Origin: an uncultured Campylobacter sp.
GTDB taxonomy: Bacteria > Campylobacterota > Campylobacteria > Campylobacterales > Campylobacteraceae
Length of the DNA: 46,557 nucleotides
Reading direction: 5' to 3'
Assembly: GCF_937980635.1 (NCBI RefSeq)
Contig: NZ_CALJPG010000035.1
Span: forward strand, 1-46,557
Of this stretch, positions 9,483-16,714 are shown in pieces. Both the position numbers and the translations under genes were made by a program. Below the pieces are notes generated by a model, which worked only from the letters and a program-made list of their open reading frames with translations, did no database searches and was not told the DNA's origin. Each line of letters begins with the position of its first letter. Within the stretch, counting starts at the first letter, position 1.

Positions 9483-10474
9483 TTGAACTGCTCCAATAAT
9501 CTAATATCGCCTTCAAATAGTGAGCGCAGATCGGGGATACCGTGCAGCAGCATCGCAAATCTCTCCACGCCGAGCCCGAATGCGTATCCGCTGACGTTTT
9601 TCCAACCCACCGCTTTAAAGACGTTGGGATCGACCACACCGCTGCCTAGCACCTCGAGCCAGCCCGTCTGTTTACAGACGCGGCATCCCTCGCCGTGGCA
9701 GAAAATACAGCTGATATCAACCTCCGTACTCGGCTCCGTAAACGGAAAGAAGCTCGGACGGAAGCGCACCTGCACGCTACCGAACATATAACGCAAAAAT
9801 TCCTCCAAAACGTATTTTAAATTCGCAAAGCTCACGCGGTCTCCCTGCTCGACTACGAGACCTTCCACTTGATGAAACATCGGCGTGTGGGTTAGATCCA
9901 TATCGCGGCGAAAGACCGCGCCCGGGGCGATCATACGCACCGGCGGAGCTTTAAATTTCTCCATCGTGCGGATCTGAACGCCGCTGGTATGCGTGCGTAG
10001 CAGCCGCCCGTCGCCGAGATAAAACGTATCTTGCATGTCGCGCGCCGGGTGGTATTTTGGTAAATTTAGCGCCTCGAAATTATGGAAGTCGTCCTCGATG
10101 AGCGGGCCGCTTTCGACACTGAAATTTTGCGCGATGAAGTAGTCTATGATCTTATCCATCGTCTCCATCACCGGATGCAGCGCTCCGCAGTTTACGTTTT
10201 CGTTAAAAAGCGTGACGTCGATTGCTTCATTTTTCATCGCCTCTTTTTGCTCCGCCGCTTCCAGGCTAGCCCTTTTTGCGGCGATGAGCTCGCTGAAATA
10301 ATCGCGCTTTTCATTCGCGCTTACGGCAAGCTCTTTTTTCTGCTCGGGCGCTGCGGATTTGAGCTCGGAAAAAAGCGCCGTTATGATGCCTTTTTTGCCG
10401 AAAAGCTCCAAGCGCACGGCTTCCAGCTCGCTTAGGCTTGCCGCAGCGTCGATTCTTGCTTTAATCTCTTGCAA
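9479..10474 (-). CDS. pheS: Phenylalanyl-tRNA synthetase alpha chain
   Basis: Catalytic subunit of PheRS, a class II synthetase. Seen are an N-terminal coiled-coil tRNA arm (residues 1-90), motif 2 around FHQVEGLVVE, and motif 3 in FGLGVERFAMLL. A cysteine-rich strand, CIFCHGEGCRVC, is also common in this family. The length of 331 is normal. The start codon is TTG at 10474, preceded by AAGGA at good spacing. No in-frame ATG gives a sensible N-terminus. Confidence 0.95.
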   Translation of the reverse strand: MQEIKARIDAAASLSELEAVRLELFGKKGIITALFSELKSAAPEQKKELAVSANEKRDYFSELIAAKRASLEAAEQKEAMKNEAIDVTLFNENVNCGALHPVMETMDKIIDYFIAQNFSVESGPLIEDDFHNFEALNLPKYHPARDMQDTFYLGDGRLLRTHTSGVQIRTMEKFKAPPVRMIAPGAVFRRDMDLTHTPMFHQVEGLVVEQGDRVSFANLKYVLEEFLRYMFGSVQVRFRPSFFPFTEPSTEVDISCIFCHGEGCRVCKQTGWLEVLGSGVVDPNVFKAVGWKNVSGYAFGLGVERFAMLLHGIPDLRSLFEGDIRLLEQFK

Positions 10475-10506
10475 ATTCTATCCTTGTGGTTAAATTTAAT
10501 GGCGCG

Positions 10507-10512
10507 ATTGTA
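10507..10512 (-). promoter_or_regulatory. Putative -10 box of the pheST-aroA-ispH-rpsA run
   Basis: TACAAT on the minus strand lies 32 bases upstream of the pheS TTG, in the intergenic region shared with the divergent HIT gene. AT-rich sequence precedes it and no -35 is evident. Confidence 0.45.
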
Positions 10513-10562
10513 GTTAAAATTTGATAAAAGCTAGGTAAATTTGCGTGTTTGGATTTTTTGGC

Positions 10563-10568
10563 TATAAT
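10563..10568 (+). promoter_or_regulatory. -10 box of the HIT gene
   Basis: A perfect TATAAT preceded by a TTTTTTG run, the T-rich upstream element typical of Campylobacter promoters. The ATG follows 35 bases later, with AAAAGGA as ribosome site. Confidence 0.65.
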
Positions 10569-10603
10569 CGCGGCTAAATTTCAACCTCATAAAAGGATCT
10601 AAA

Positions 10604-10960
10604 ATGAACGTCTTCGAAAAGATCGTAAACGGCGAAATCCCGTGCAACAAAGTGTTGGAGAACGATGAATTTTTGGCATTCCACGACATCAACCCAAAAG
10701 CGCCGATCCATATCCTGGCGATCCCTAAAAAATGCTACGAAAACTTCCAAGTAACGCCACCCGAAGTGATGAGTAAAATGAGCGCTTTCATCCAAGAAGT
10801 AACTCGCAAAATGGGGCTTGATAAGAGCGGATACCGTCTTGTTTGCAACTGCGGCGAAAACGGCGGTCAAGAAGTAATGCATCTGCACTTTCATATTCTG
10901 GGCGGAATGAAGCTACCGTGGGACCGCGTAAGCGACCGCAATACCGAAGAGAATTTTTAA
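10604..10960 (+). CDS. HIT-family nucleotide hydrolase (HinT-like)
   Basis: Small cytoplasmic protein of the histidine triad family; HinT types hydrolyse purine nucleoside phosphoramidates. The triad HLHFH lies at residues 93-97, followed by ILGG. The N-terminal FEKIVNGEIPCNKV is the usual HIT start. At 118 residues it is typical. It has its own promoter and a long hairpin downstream, so it appears monocistronic. In C. jejuni the same divergent gene beside pheS is, as I recall, also a HIT protein. Confidence 0.93.
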   Translation: MNVFEKIVNGEIPCNKVLENDEFLAFHDINPKAPIHILAIPKKCYENFQVTPPEVMSKMSAFIQEVTRKMGLDKSGYRLVCNCGENGGQEVMHLHFHILGGMKLPWDRVSDRNTEENF

Positions 10961-10989
10961 GGCTCGAACTCAAATTCTATTAAAATCAA

Positions 10990-11021
10990 AATTCCGTGAA
11001 ATTACAAAATTTTACGGAATT
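10990..11021 (+). terminator. Long stem-loop after the HIT gene
   Basis: Bases 10990-11003 pair with 11008-11021 to give a 14-bp stem with one G-T wobble and an ACAA loop, 29 bases after the stop. It is AT-rich and lacks a clean U-run, but its place and near-perfect pairing suggest a transcription end. Confidence 0.55.
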
Positions 11022-11470
11022 TGCGAAATTCTCTGAGATTTTTAAAATTCTGCTTCCTTTATAAGCACCGAGGTTTTAAAAATAATCAAAATAGTAAAAC
11101 TACAAGCCAAAATTTATCATCAGACGCTAAAAAGCAATATAAATTTATCACAAGCGAGCTCTTAGCAAATGCCATTCTTGAGCTGCAAAGCCTTAGTTCT
11201 TAGAATTTTTACAGCTATAAAATTTGAAATCGGCAAGGGAATTTTAACGACGCGGCAAAATTTTAAATGAAACCGAGCTTTATAAAAAGAGTTATACTTT
11301 TACATGGCGAATGAGTTAAATTTCGATGATATGAAATTTAAAGCATACATGAATTTTACTTTGAATGAGCGATTTAGCTTCAGTTTTCAAGGATAATTTA
11401 AAATTTTAGCGTGAAATTATAATCTTAGAATTTTAAAATTTTTTGAAATTTCAATATTAACTTTAATGGA
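11022..11470. other. Non-coding stretch between HIT gene and dps
   Basis: About 450 bases, AT-rich. A frame of about 60 codons (to 11203) has only a TTG start and no ribosome site. Its last 25 codons look mildly protein-like (QYKFITSELLANAILELQSL), so it may be a remnant. I would not call it a gene. I see nothing else. Confidence 0.5.
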
Positions 11471-11494
11471 TTTTAGGGGCATATGCCCCTAAAA
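11471..11494. terminator. Perfect 24-base palindrome after dps
   Basis: TTTTAGGGGC, ATAT, GCCCCTAAAA is fully self-complementary and begins 22 bases after the dps stop. As RNA it would form a GC-capped hairpin and probably ends dps transcription. The U residues are on the 5' side of the stem, so it is not the classical layout. A dimeric-protein binding site is the alternative. Confidence 0.55.
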
Positions 11495-11516
11495 ATTTTG
11501 AAAGGATTTGCGAGGA

Positions 11517-11960
11517 TTATTTGCTTAGCATTGAGCTTAGCATCCATAGGCGTTTTTCATAATCGCCGTAGTGATCCTGTGCAATATTTGAAGTCGTATC
11601 GTCGCCCTCTTCCTCAGCAATCTCTTGAAGCTTTTTAAATTCTTTTACCAAATACTCGTAGGCTTTTTTAACATCCTCAAGTACCTCAGATACGCTATAG
11701 CTGTCTTTTACGCTAATCGGAGCGTCTTTTGAAAGCTCAATTAGATCCTTAGCCTTAGTTACGGCCTTGCCACCTATTTGAAGCGCGCGTTCAGCCATAT
11801 CGTCGAAAAGCTCGCCCATCTCGTCGTATGCTTTCTCGGTGTAAGCGTGAACCTGCGCGAATTGTAAGCCCTTAACATTCCAGTGATAATCGTGGAATGC
11901 AACAAAGAACGCATGAGCGTCCGCCTGAAGTTTGTTTAGTTGTTTTACTGTTTTTGACAT
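11517..11960 (-). CDS. dps: Dps/bacterioferritin-like iron-storage protein
   Basis: A 147-residue four-helix ferritin-like protein that forms dodecamers, oxidises and stores iron, and protects DNA from peroxide. The inter-subunit ferroxidase ligands are visible with the right spacing: H26 in HWNVKG, H38, D53 and E57 in FDDMAE. It is monocistronic, with an extended -10 promoter, an AAGGAG ribosome site and a palindromic hairpin after the stop. A Fur/PerR-like AT palindrome overlaps the upstream promoter region, fitting peroxide or iron control. Confidence 0.95.
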   Translation of the reverse strand: MSKTVKQLNKLQADAHAFFVAFHDYHWNVKGLQFAQVHAYTEKAYDEMGELFDDMAERALQIGGKAVTKAKDLIELSKDAPISVKDSYSVSEVLEDVKKAYEYLVKEFKKLQEIAEEEGDDTTSNIAQDHYGDYEKRLWMLSSMLSK

Positions 11961-11988
11961 TGCGTCTCCTTTATTTAAAATTGCTGTA

Positions 11989-11994
11989 ATTATA
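11989..11994 (-). promoter_or_regulatory. Extended -10 promoter of dps
   Basis: The minus strand reads TGCTATAAT, an extended -10 (TGnTATAAT), 28 bases before the dps ATG. The start is preceded by AAGGAG at proper spacing. This should be a strong promoter. Confidence 0.7.
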
Positions 11995-12010
11995 GCAAGA
12001 TTTGCTTAAA

Positions 12011-12025
12011 TTATAATTATACTAA
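12011..12025. promoter_or_regulatory. Possible PerR/Fur-like operator upstream of dps
   Basis: TTATAATTATACTAA matches the 7-1-7 PerR/Fur-type pattern TTATAATnATTATAA at 12 of 14 fixed positions. It lies about 17-31 bases upstream of the dps -10, over the -35 zone. AT-rich background makes chance matches likely. Confidence 0.35.
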
Positions 12026-12114
12026 GTAATAAATTTTATCTTTTAGTGAAATTTTGAAATTAAATGGCTTTTAAATTTATCTACAATTTTTTTGAAATTT
12101 CAGCTATGCTGCAT

Positions 12115-12120
12115 TATAAT
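12115..12120 (+). promoter_or_regulatory. -10-like TATAAT very close to the M23 start
   Basis: A perfect TATAAT ends only 8 bases before the ATG at 12129, and no Shine-Dalgarno sequence precedes that ATG. If used, the transcript would be nearly leaderless. An alternative TACAAT lies at 12082-12087. Confidence 0.4.
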
Positions 12121-12128
12121 GCCACGTT

Positions 12129-13046
12129 ATGAAAAACAAATTTATGATAACTATAACCGACCTTAACGGCTCTAGGAATTTTTTGCTTTCGCAAATCATC
12201 AAAAAGATCGCGTTATATTTGGTACTATTTGTTTTTACCGTTTTCGTCACAGGTGCGCTATATATCAGGTATCTGGGCTCTAAAATCGACAGCCTTTCGC
12301 GAACCAAAACCGAACTTAACGAGCTAAATCAAAAACTTCGCGACGGTATCGCGGCAAGTCAGATGGAATTTGAAGCCATCGAGGGTAAAATTTCGGATTT
12401 GGAGCATCAGTTTGGGCTCGATCCTGAGGAGGATGAGCGCGCGATCGACCGCCTATCTCACATCAAGCCTACTTCCGAACAAGAGATTAAAGAGCGCGCG
12501 CAAAAGATCATCAACGAAAAATTCTCCGACGCGCTGATAAAAGAAATTTTTATGCAGATCCCAAACGGCAGGGTCATGCGCACTCATCAACTCAGCGAGA
12601 AATTCGGCTGGCGCAACCATCCCATCTTAAAGCGCAAGCAGTTTCACCCGGGCGTTGATCTACGTACGCCGCCTAAAACGCCTATCTACGCGCCTGCAGA
12701 CGGTATCATCCAATACAGCGGCGCGGGCGCTACTGGCTATGGCAATCTAGTCGAGATCCGCCATAATTACGGCTTTACGACACGATATGCGCATTTGGAT
12801 TCAAATTTAACTCGCAAAGTAGGCGAGTTTGTAAACAAAGGCGATCTTATCGCTTTTAGCGGTAATACCGGACTTAGCACTGGACCTCATCTGCACTACG
12901 AGATTAGATTTTTGCAGCTGCCGTTAGATCCGCTAAATTTCATCAACTGGAACGAAAAAAATTACAAAGAAATTTTTACTAAGGAGGAAGATGTCCCATG
13001 GCAATCTTTAATAAAGGCGATGCAAACACCGCTCAAACAACAATAA
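12129..13046 (+). CDS. M23-family peptidoglycan endopeptidase (Csd1/Pgp3-like)
   Basis: Membrane-anchored zinc endopeptidase that probably trims peptidoglycan cross-links to set cell shape. One transmembrane segment (about residues 25-46) precedes a coiled-coil stretch (50-95). The C-terminal M23 domain (about 158-272) has the zinc ligands H173 and D177 in HPGVD and the HLHYE motif (H254, H256). The next gene, a bactofilin, overlaps it by 49 bases. The same partnership (Csd1/Csd2 with CcmA) sets helical shape in Helicobacter pylori. Whether the closest relative is Csd1, Csd2 or C. jejuni Pgp3 cannot be settled by eye. The start lacks a ribosome site; see the promoter entry. Confidence 0.9.
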   Translation: MKNKFMITITDLNGSRNFLLSQIIKKIALYLVLFVFTVFVTGALYIRYLGSKIDSLSRTKTELNELNQKLRDGIAASQMEFEAIEGKISDLEHQFGLDPEEDERAIDRLSHIKPTSEQEIKERAQKIINEKFSDALIKEIFMQIPNGRVMRTHQLSEKFGWRNHPILKRKQFHPGVDLRTPPKTPIYAPADGIIQYSGAGATGYGNLVEIRHNYGFTTRYAHLDSNLTRKVGEFVNKGDLIAFSGNTGLSTGPHLHYEIRFLQLPLDPLNFINWNEKNYKEIFTKEEDVPWQSLIKAMQTPLKQQ

Positions 13047-13414
13047 TCTCGTCAGGTACGCTCATCAAAGGAGAGCTGCACCTGTCGTGCATTTTGCATA
13101 TCGATGGTAATGTCGAAGGCGACGTGATCTCCGATAACACCGTCGTCATCGGTAAAAACGGTACCGCGCGCGGCTCGATTAGGGCCAAACATATCGTAAT
13201 CAGCGGCAAATTTTTCGGCAATATCGAAGCCGAGCTCGTCGAGCTGTTAGGCGGCGGTGTGCTCGTAGGCGACGTGCTATCGCAAAGCTTCGGCATCGAA
13301 GTGGGAGCAAAATTTAACGGAAAAAGCGCTGTAAGTGGCGGCGATCAAGCCCTAGTCATCGACGGCAGCGCAAGCGAAGACGTCAAGCTTATCGATAAAG
13401 CTCTAGGCGAATAA
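12998..13414 (+). CDS. ccmA: Bactofilin (CcmA-type shape protein)
   Basis: A 138-residue self-polymerising beta-helix protein. The core (about 18-115) shows the repeated turn pattern of the bactofilin domain: GTLIKGELHLSCILHIDGNVEG, cut here as GTLIKGEL and HIDGNVEGDV, then ISGKFFGNI. The ATG at 12998 is preceded by AAGGAGG (12981-12987), the best ribosome site in the area, so the 49-base overlap with the M23 gene is probably real. It likely localises the peptidase at curved membrane, as in H. pylori. The symbol follows H. pylori usage and is unrelated to cytochrome c maturation ccmA. Confidence 0.92.
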   Translation: MAIFNKGDANTAQTTIISSGTLIKGELHLSCILHIDGNVEGDVISDNTVVIGKNGTARGSIRAKHIVISGKFFGNIEAELVELLGGGVLVGDVLSQSFGIEVGAKFNGKSAVSGGDQALVIDGSASEDVKLIDKALGE

Positions 13415-13678
13415 ATCGCGCGTACTTGGAATTCTTGGGATTTTAAAGGCTTTGAAGCTCGCAGAATTTCGGAATTTAAAAGCCTAAAAAATTCCCATAC
13501 TTTGAAATTTTTGAATTTGAAATTTTAAAAATTCTGAATATTTTAAAATTTTCTAAATATGGAATTTATACAAAATTTACTGCAAAAAAACGCAGATTTT
13601 AAAATTAAATTTAAAGCGTAACGAGATTGTTTACAATTTTAGCCTCATCGTCGCGCCCGCTTTAAAAATTTGGCGACG

Positions 13679-13948
13679 TTATTTTTTAGAATCTTTCGAG
13701 TTAATCATAAATTTATCAATCAAAATAGCTAGCACTACAAATATAATCACGAATGCGATTACGTAGGTAATTTTAAGTTGATCTACTCCTTTCTCAAAAG
13801 CGAGAAAATCTACAACAAAAGATGGATTATAAAAATTTCCAAACAAGGAGGCTAGCGTATCGATGCTATTCATATAAAAACCAGCTCCAAAAAAAGCAGC
13901 CACAAGTGCAATAATAATGCCCATCAACCTTTTAGCGTTAGACGACAC
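13679..13948 (-). CDS. Small two-helix membrane protein, possibly phase-variable
   Basis: An 89-residue protein of unknown function. Two transmembrane segments (about residues 9-26 and 62-80) are joined by a polar loop of about 35 residues containing an aromatic NFYNPSFVVDF stretch. The C-terminus is charged (NSKDSKK). The start is GTG at 13948 with AAAAGGA 7 bases before it. An in-frame ATG eight codons later is an alternative. No conserved family is recognised. Its -10 box directly abuts an 11-base G tract, so expression may vary by slippage. Confidence 0.75.
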   Translation of the reverse strand: MSSNAKRLMGIIIALVAAFFGAGFYMNSIDTLASLFGNFYNPSFVVDFLAFEKGVDQLKITYVIAFVIIFVVLAILIDKFMINSKDSKK

Positions 13949-13978
13949 AGTAAATCCTTTTAAAAAATGTGTTTGAAG

Positions 13979-13995
13979 AGTATACCCCCCCCCCC
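13979..13995 (-). promoter_or_regulatory. G11 tract fused to a TATACT -10 box
   Basis: On the minus strand eleven G (plus C11, 13985-13995) run straight into TATACT (13979-13984). A start site near 13972 and the GTG at 13948 follow at normal distances. The tract occupies the zone just upstream of the -10, so a gain or loss of G would change promoter geometry. No -35 hexamer is visible. Confidence 0.65.
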
Positions 13996-14330
13996 ATTAA
14001 TCTTAGCTTAAATTTCGTGCGATGACAGAGGTAGAAAATTTAAGGATCGGAATTTATATGTAGAATTTACGCCAGATTTTACCGGACCACCATAAATTTA
14101 AAGGGAATTTTAACGTAAAATTTATAGTAAACTTTGGAATTAAGCTTCAAAAATTTTAGAATTTGCAAGGCGAGCGAATTTTATACTTAAAATTTTACTA
14201 TGATAAATATGAATTCTTTTCATAGCGTCTTTTGACTCATTATAGTTCTTTGTGCCGCCAGCTCAAATATCCGCGCGGCGATAAATTCTGCGAGCTGGGC
14301 TAATTTAAGCCCATTATTAGATTAGTTATG
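13996..14330. other. Non-coding stretch before tRNA-Ser
   Basis: About 335 bases without a credible frame, AT-rich. A 6-bp hairpin (TGGGCT at 14296-14301 with AGCCCA at 14308-14313) lies just upstream of the tRNA promoter. I see nothing else. Confidence 0.6.
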
Positions 14331-14336
14331 TATAAT
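14331..14336 (+). promoter_or_regulatory. -10 box of tRNA-Ser
   Basis: TATAAT lies 15 bases before the mature tRNA 5' end, which implies a very short leader removed by RNase P. Confidence 0.6.
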
Positions 14337-14351
14337 GCGATTTCTTTTTGT

Positions 14352-14442
14352 GGACAGATGGGTGAGTGGCCGAAACCACACCCCTGCTAAGGGTGCAGCT
14401 TCTAACCGGGGCTCGAGGGTTCAAATCCCTCTCTGTCCGCCA
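14352..14442 (+). tRNA. tRNA-Ser(GCU)
   Basis: Acceptor stem GGACAGA (14352-14358) pairs with TCTGTCC (14432-14438), followed by G and an encoded CCA (14440-14442). The anticodon loop CTGCTAA lies between CACCC and GGGTG, with anticodon GCT at 14386-14388. The T arm carries GGTTCAAATCC. A long variable arm and 91-base length are proper for serine. It reads AGC/AGU codons. Confidence 0.97.
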
Positions 14443-14493
14443 CTATTTTAAAATTTAAATCAATAAAATTTCACTTCCGTGATTCAATCGATT

Positions 14494-15123
14494 TTAGCCG
14501 TCTAGGATACTGCCTAAAAGTAGCACTGGCATCATTAGCGGCATTACAATGAGCCCTTGTATGTCGGTATCCATTTTCGCATCGCGCTCGCTTTTGATAC
14601 CGCTATCGACCGCTATACGTGCAGGGTACTCGATCGGCACGCCTAGGCGGTGCGATCTGCGCAGCTCGTCGTGATCTTTTAGGCGCTTAAAATATTTGCC
14701 TTCGATCAGATAAGAGTAACGAAACGTAGAACTATACGCGGGCTCCAGCTGCTCTGGATCATCCATCAGCTTAGCCTGCACGGATAGCGGCAGATCGTAT
14801 TTTACGAGCTCGATTTCGTGCTGGATATACGCAGCATCGCTGCCCTCGTTATATCTGTCGATCGTAAGCATGCTTACGTTGCGCCTTATCGCGTCTTTAT
14901 TCAGCGACGCCAGACTCGCGACCTTGGCGCGCACGGCGCTGAGATTCGCATCAAATACGTAATCGTAAATCTCACCGCTCATACGCAACTGACCGCCGGA
15001 TTCCGCGCTCATAGCGATGATATGCTCGCGCCCTTGCATGTAGCCCGGCAAATTCTTACTCGCACATCCGCTAAAAATCCCACAGCATAGCGCCAAAACC
15101 GCGCCGCAAATCCAAAATTTCAT
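14494..15123 (-). CDS. Predicted lipoprotein of unknown function
   Basis: A 209-residue protein with a lipoprotein signal peptide: MKFW, a hydrophobic core, then FSGC with the lipidated cysteine at residue 20. The mature part is mixed alpha/beta with many charged residues. It ends with a second hydrophobic stretch (about 190-206, LIVMPLMMPVLLLGSI), unusual for a lipoprotein, so it may also dip into the membrane at its C-terminus. I recognise no family. It stands alone between the tRNA gene and the activase pair, and I see no partner genes. Confidence 0.75.
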   Translation of the reverse strand: MKFWICGAVLALCCGIFSGCASKNLPGYMQGREHIIAMSAESGGQLRMSGEIYDYVFDANLSAVRAKVASLASLNKDAIRRNVSMLTIDRYNEGSDAAYIQHEIELVKYDLPLSVQAKLMDDPEQLEPAYSSTFRYSYLIEGKYFKRLKDHDELRRSHRLGVPIEYPARIAVDSGIKSERDAKMDTDIQGLIVMPLMMPVLLLGSILDG

Positions 15124-15450
15124 AAACTTCCTTCGTAAAATTTAAAGACGGATTGTATTAAATTTTGCCTTAAGAGAGTGGAATTTTACGGTGCGGCAAA
15201 ATAGAATTCTGCGGCGGAATTCTATGGCGGCGACGCGTAGAATTTCGCGCGGACTTCCATAAAATTCCGATGAAATTTCGCAAGAATTGAAGCCAGAACG
15301 CACGTAAAAGGCAAAATAAGCGCAATGGCACTGCCAAGATTTTAAAATTTTAAAATCTCGAGGAAATTTCGCGAAAGGAAGCGAGCCATTTGCACGTCAA
15401 AATTTAACTATCATCGCGAGCTTGCTTTTAAATTTTAAAATTTTACGGCA
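15124..15450. other. Non-coding stretch with a 22-base palindrome
   Basis: About 330 bases without genes. It contains a perfect AT-only-cored palindrome at 15337-15358, built from AGATTTTAAAA and its complement, and several AAAATTTT words. GGCA/TGCC lies just before it. It may be a site for a dimeric protein or simply a product of AT-rich drift. Confidence 0.5.
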
Positions 15451-15483
15451 GGCTTTGGAATTTTAAATTTCAAAGCCCTTTTT
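15451..15483. terminator. Hairpin with T-run after the activase genes
   Basis: GGCTTTGGAATTT and AAATTTCAAAGCC (15451-15477) pair over 13 bases with one wobble, followed on the plus strand by CTTTTT. It lies 20 bases past the stop of the minus-strand gene at 15497. On that strand the stem is intact but no U-run follows. Confidence 0.5.
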
Positions 15484-15496
15484 GATATGTGGCGCG

Positions 15497-16714
15497 CTAC
15501 TTTCTATTTGCGTTGGCAAGCATCAGCTTTATGCGGTTTTCTTGATTTACCGCGCTTGCGCCCGGATCGTAGTCGATAGCAGCAATGTTTGCCTGCGGGT
15601 AGTTCTGCTTGATCTTTCGGATCATTCCGCGCGCGATGATGTGGTTAGGCAGGCAGCCGAAGGGCTGCGCGCACACGACGTTTTGTATGCCGTGGCGCAT
15701 AAACTCAACCATCTCCGCCGTCAGTAGCCAGCCCTCGCCCATCTTCACGCCGTGACCGATGTAGCCGTCGGCGGCGGCGCGAACCTCGCTAAATGGGCTC
15801 GGCGCGCGAAAGCCGAAGCACTTCATCTGCTTAATCATCATGCGCTGGAAAAATTCCACTACTTTAGCAACCGCAAGCGAGCCGTAATACGCCACGCCGC
15901 CCTTGCCGTAGAGCTGCTTATCGTAGACCGCATCGTAGATGCAGGTAAGCACGAAGTCCATCAGCCCCGTATTTACGGGCTCGGCGTTTTCGCGGATGAG
16001 ATAGGCGTTTAGGCCGTTGTTGCCGATGGGCGAGTATTTGAGATAAATTTCGCCCACGATGCCTACTTTTACTCGCGGCTTATCGTCGCGCTCGATTTTA
16101 GCGAACTGTGAGAGGATAAATTTGAAATTTTTCTTGAGATTGAAAAACGATCTTTGATCGGTCAAATTTTTGATCCGCTCGGCGCATAGTTCGTAAATTT
16201 CATTCGTTTGATTTTTGATCTTTTCGTAGGGCTTGCACTGATTATACAGCCCCATCATCAAATCGCCGTAAAATATTGCGGCGAAAAGCTTTAGAAGCGA
16301 TTTTTTGCCGAGGCTAAATTCATTCTCATCTAGCGAGCCGAAATTTAACGAGATCGCGGGGACGTAGCTAAAACCGCTGTCCTCAAGCGCTTTGCGAAGC
16401 AAATTTATATAGTTGCTCGCTCTGCAGCCGCCGCCCGTTTGGCTGATGAGAAGCGCCACCTTGTGCGTATCGAACTCGCCGCTTTTTAGCGCGTCGATAA
16501 ACTGCCCGATGACGAGCAGCGCGGGGTAGCACATGTCGTTATGTACGCTGCGAAGCCCTTCCTCGACGATATTTTGACGATTTTCGCCGAGCAAGACGCT
16601 CTTGTAGCCCTCGTCGCGCAGCACGCCTTGCATAAAGCGAAAATGCGGATCGATCATCGTGGGGATCAATATCGTGTGGGTCTCTTTCATATCTTTCGTA
16701 AATTTAGCAAACAT
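15497..16714 (-). CDS. 2-hydroxyacyl-CoA dehydratase D-subunit-like protein
   Basis: A 405-residue protein like the C-terminal module of large acyl-CoA dehydratase activase-related proteins (HgdB-like fold, COG3581 type). Conserved cysteines appear in HNDMCYPALL, TGGGCRASNY and CAQPFGCLPN, the last being a strong signature near residue 352; such cysteines may bind an iron-sulfur cluster. The ATG is fused to the stop of the upstream gene (TAATG), with AAAGGA about 10 bases earlier. The two products almost surely work together. Substrate unknown; the family couples ATP use to low-potential electron transfer. Confidence 0.85.
   Translation of the reverse strand: MFAKFTKDMKETHTILIPTMIDPHFRFMQGVLRDEGYKSVLLGENRQNIVEEGLRSVHNDMCYPALLVIGQFIDALKSGEFDTHKVALLISQTGGGCRASNYINLLRKALEDSGFSYVPAISLNFGSLDENEFSLGKKSLLKLFAAIFYGDLMMGLYNQCKPYEKIKNQTNEIYELCAERIKNLTDQRSFFNLKKNFKFILSQFAKIERDDKPRVKVGIVGEIYLKYSPIGNNGLNAYLIRENAEPVNTGLMDFVLTCIYDAVYDKQLYGKGGVAYYGSLAVAKVVEFFQRMMIKQMKCFGFRAPSPFSEVRAAADGYIGHGVKMGEGWLLTAEMVEFMRHGIQNVVCAQPFGCLPNHIIARGMIRKIKQNYPQANIAAIDYDPGASAVNQENRIKLMLANANRK

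Noticed and set aside
11021..11203. Plus-strand frame of 60 codons after the HIT gene
   Set aside because: It begins with TTG inside the stem-loop, lacks a ribosome site and resembles nothing known; at best a remnant.
14352..14442. tRNA-Ser as attachment site of an integrated element
   Set aside because: No integrase gene and no second copy of the tRNA 3' end was seen nearby; the neighbours do not look foreign.
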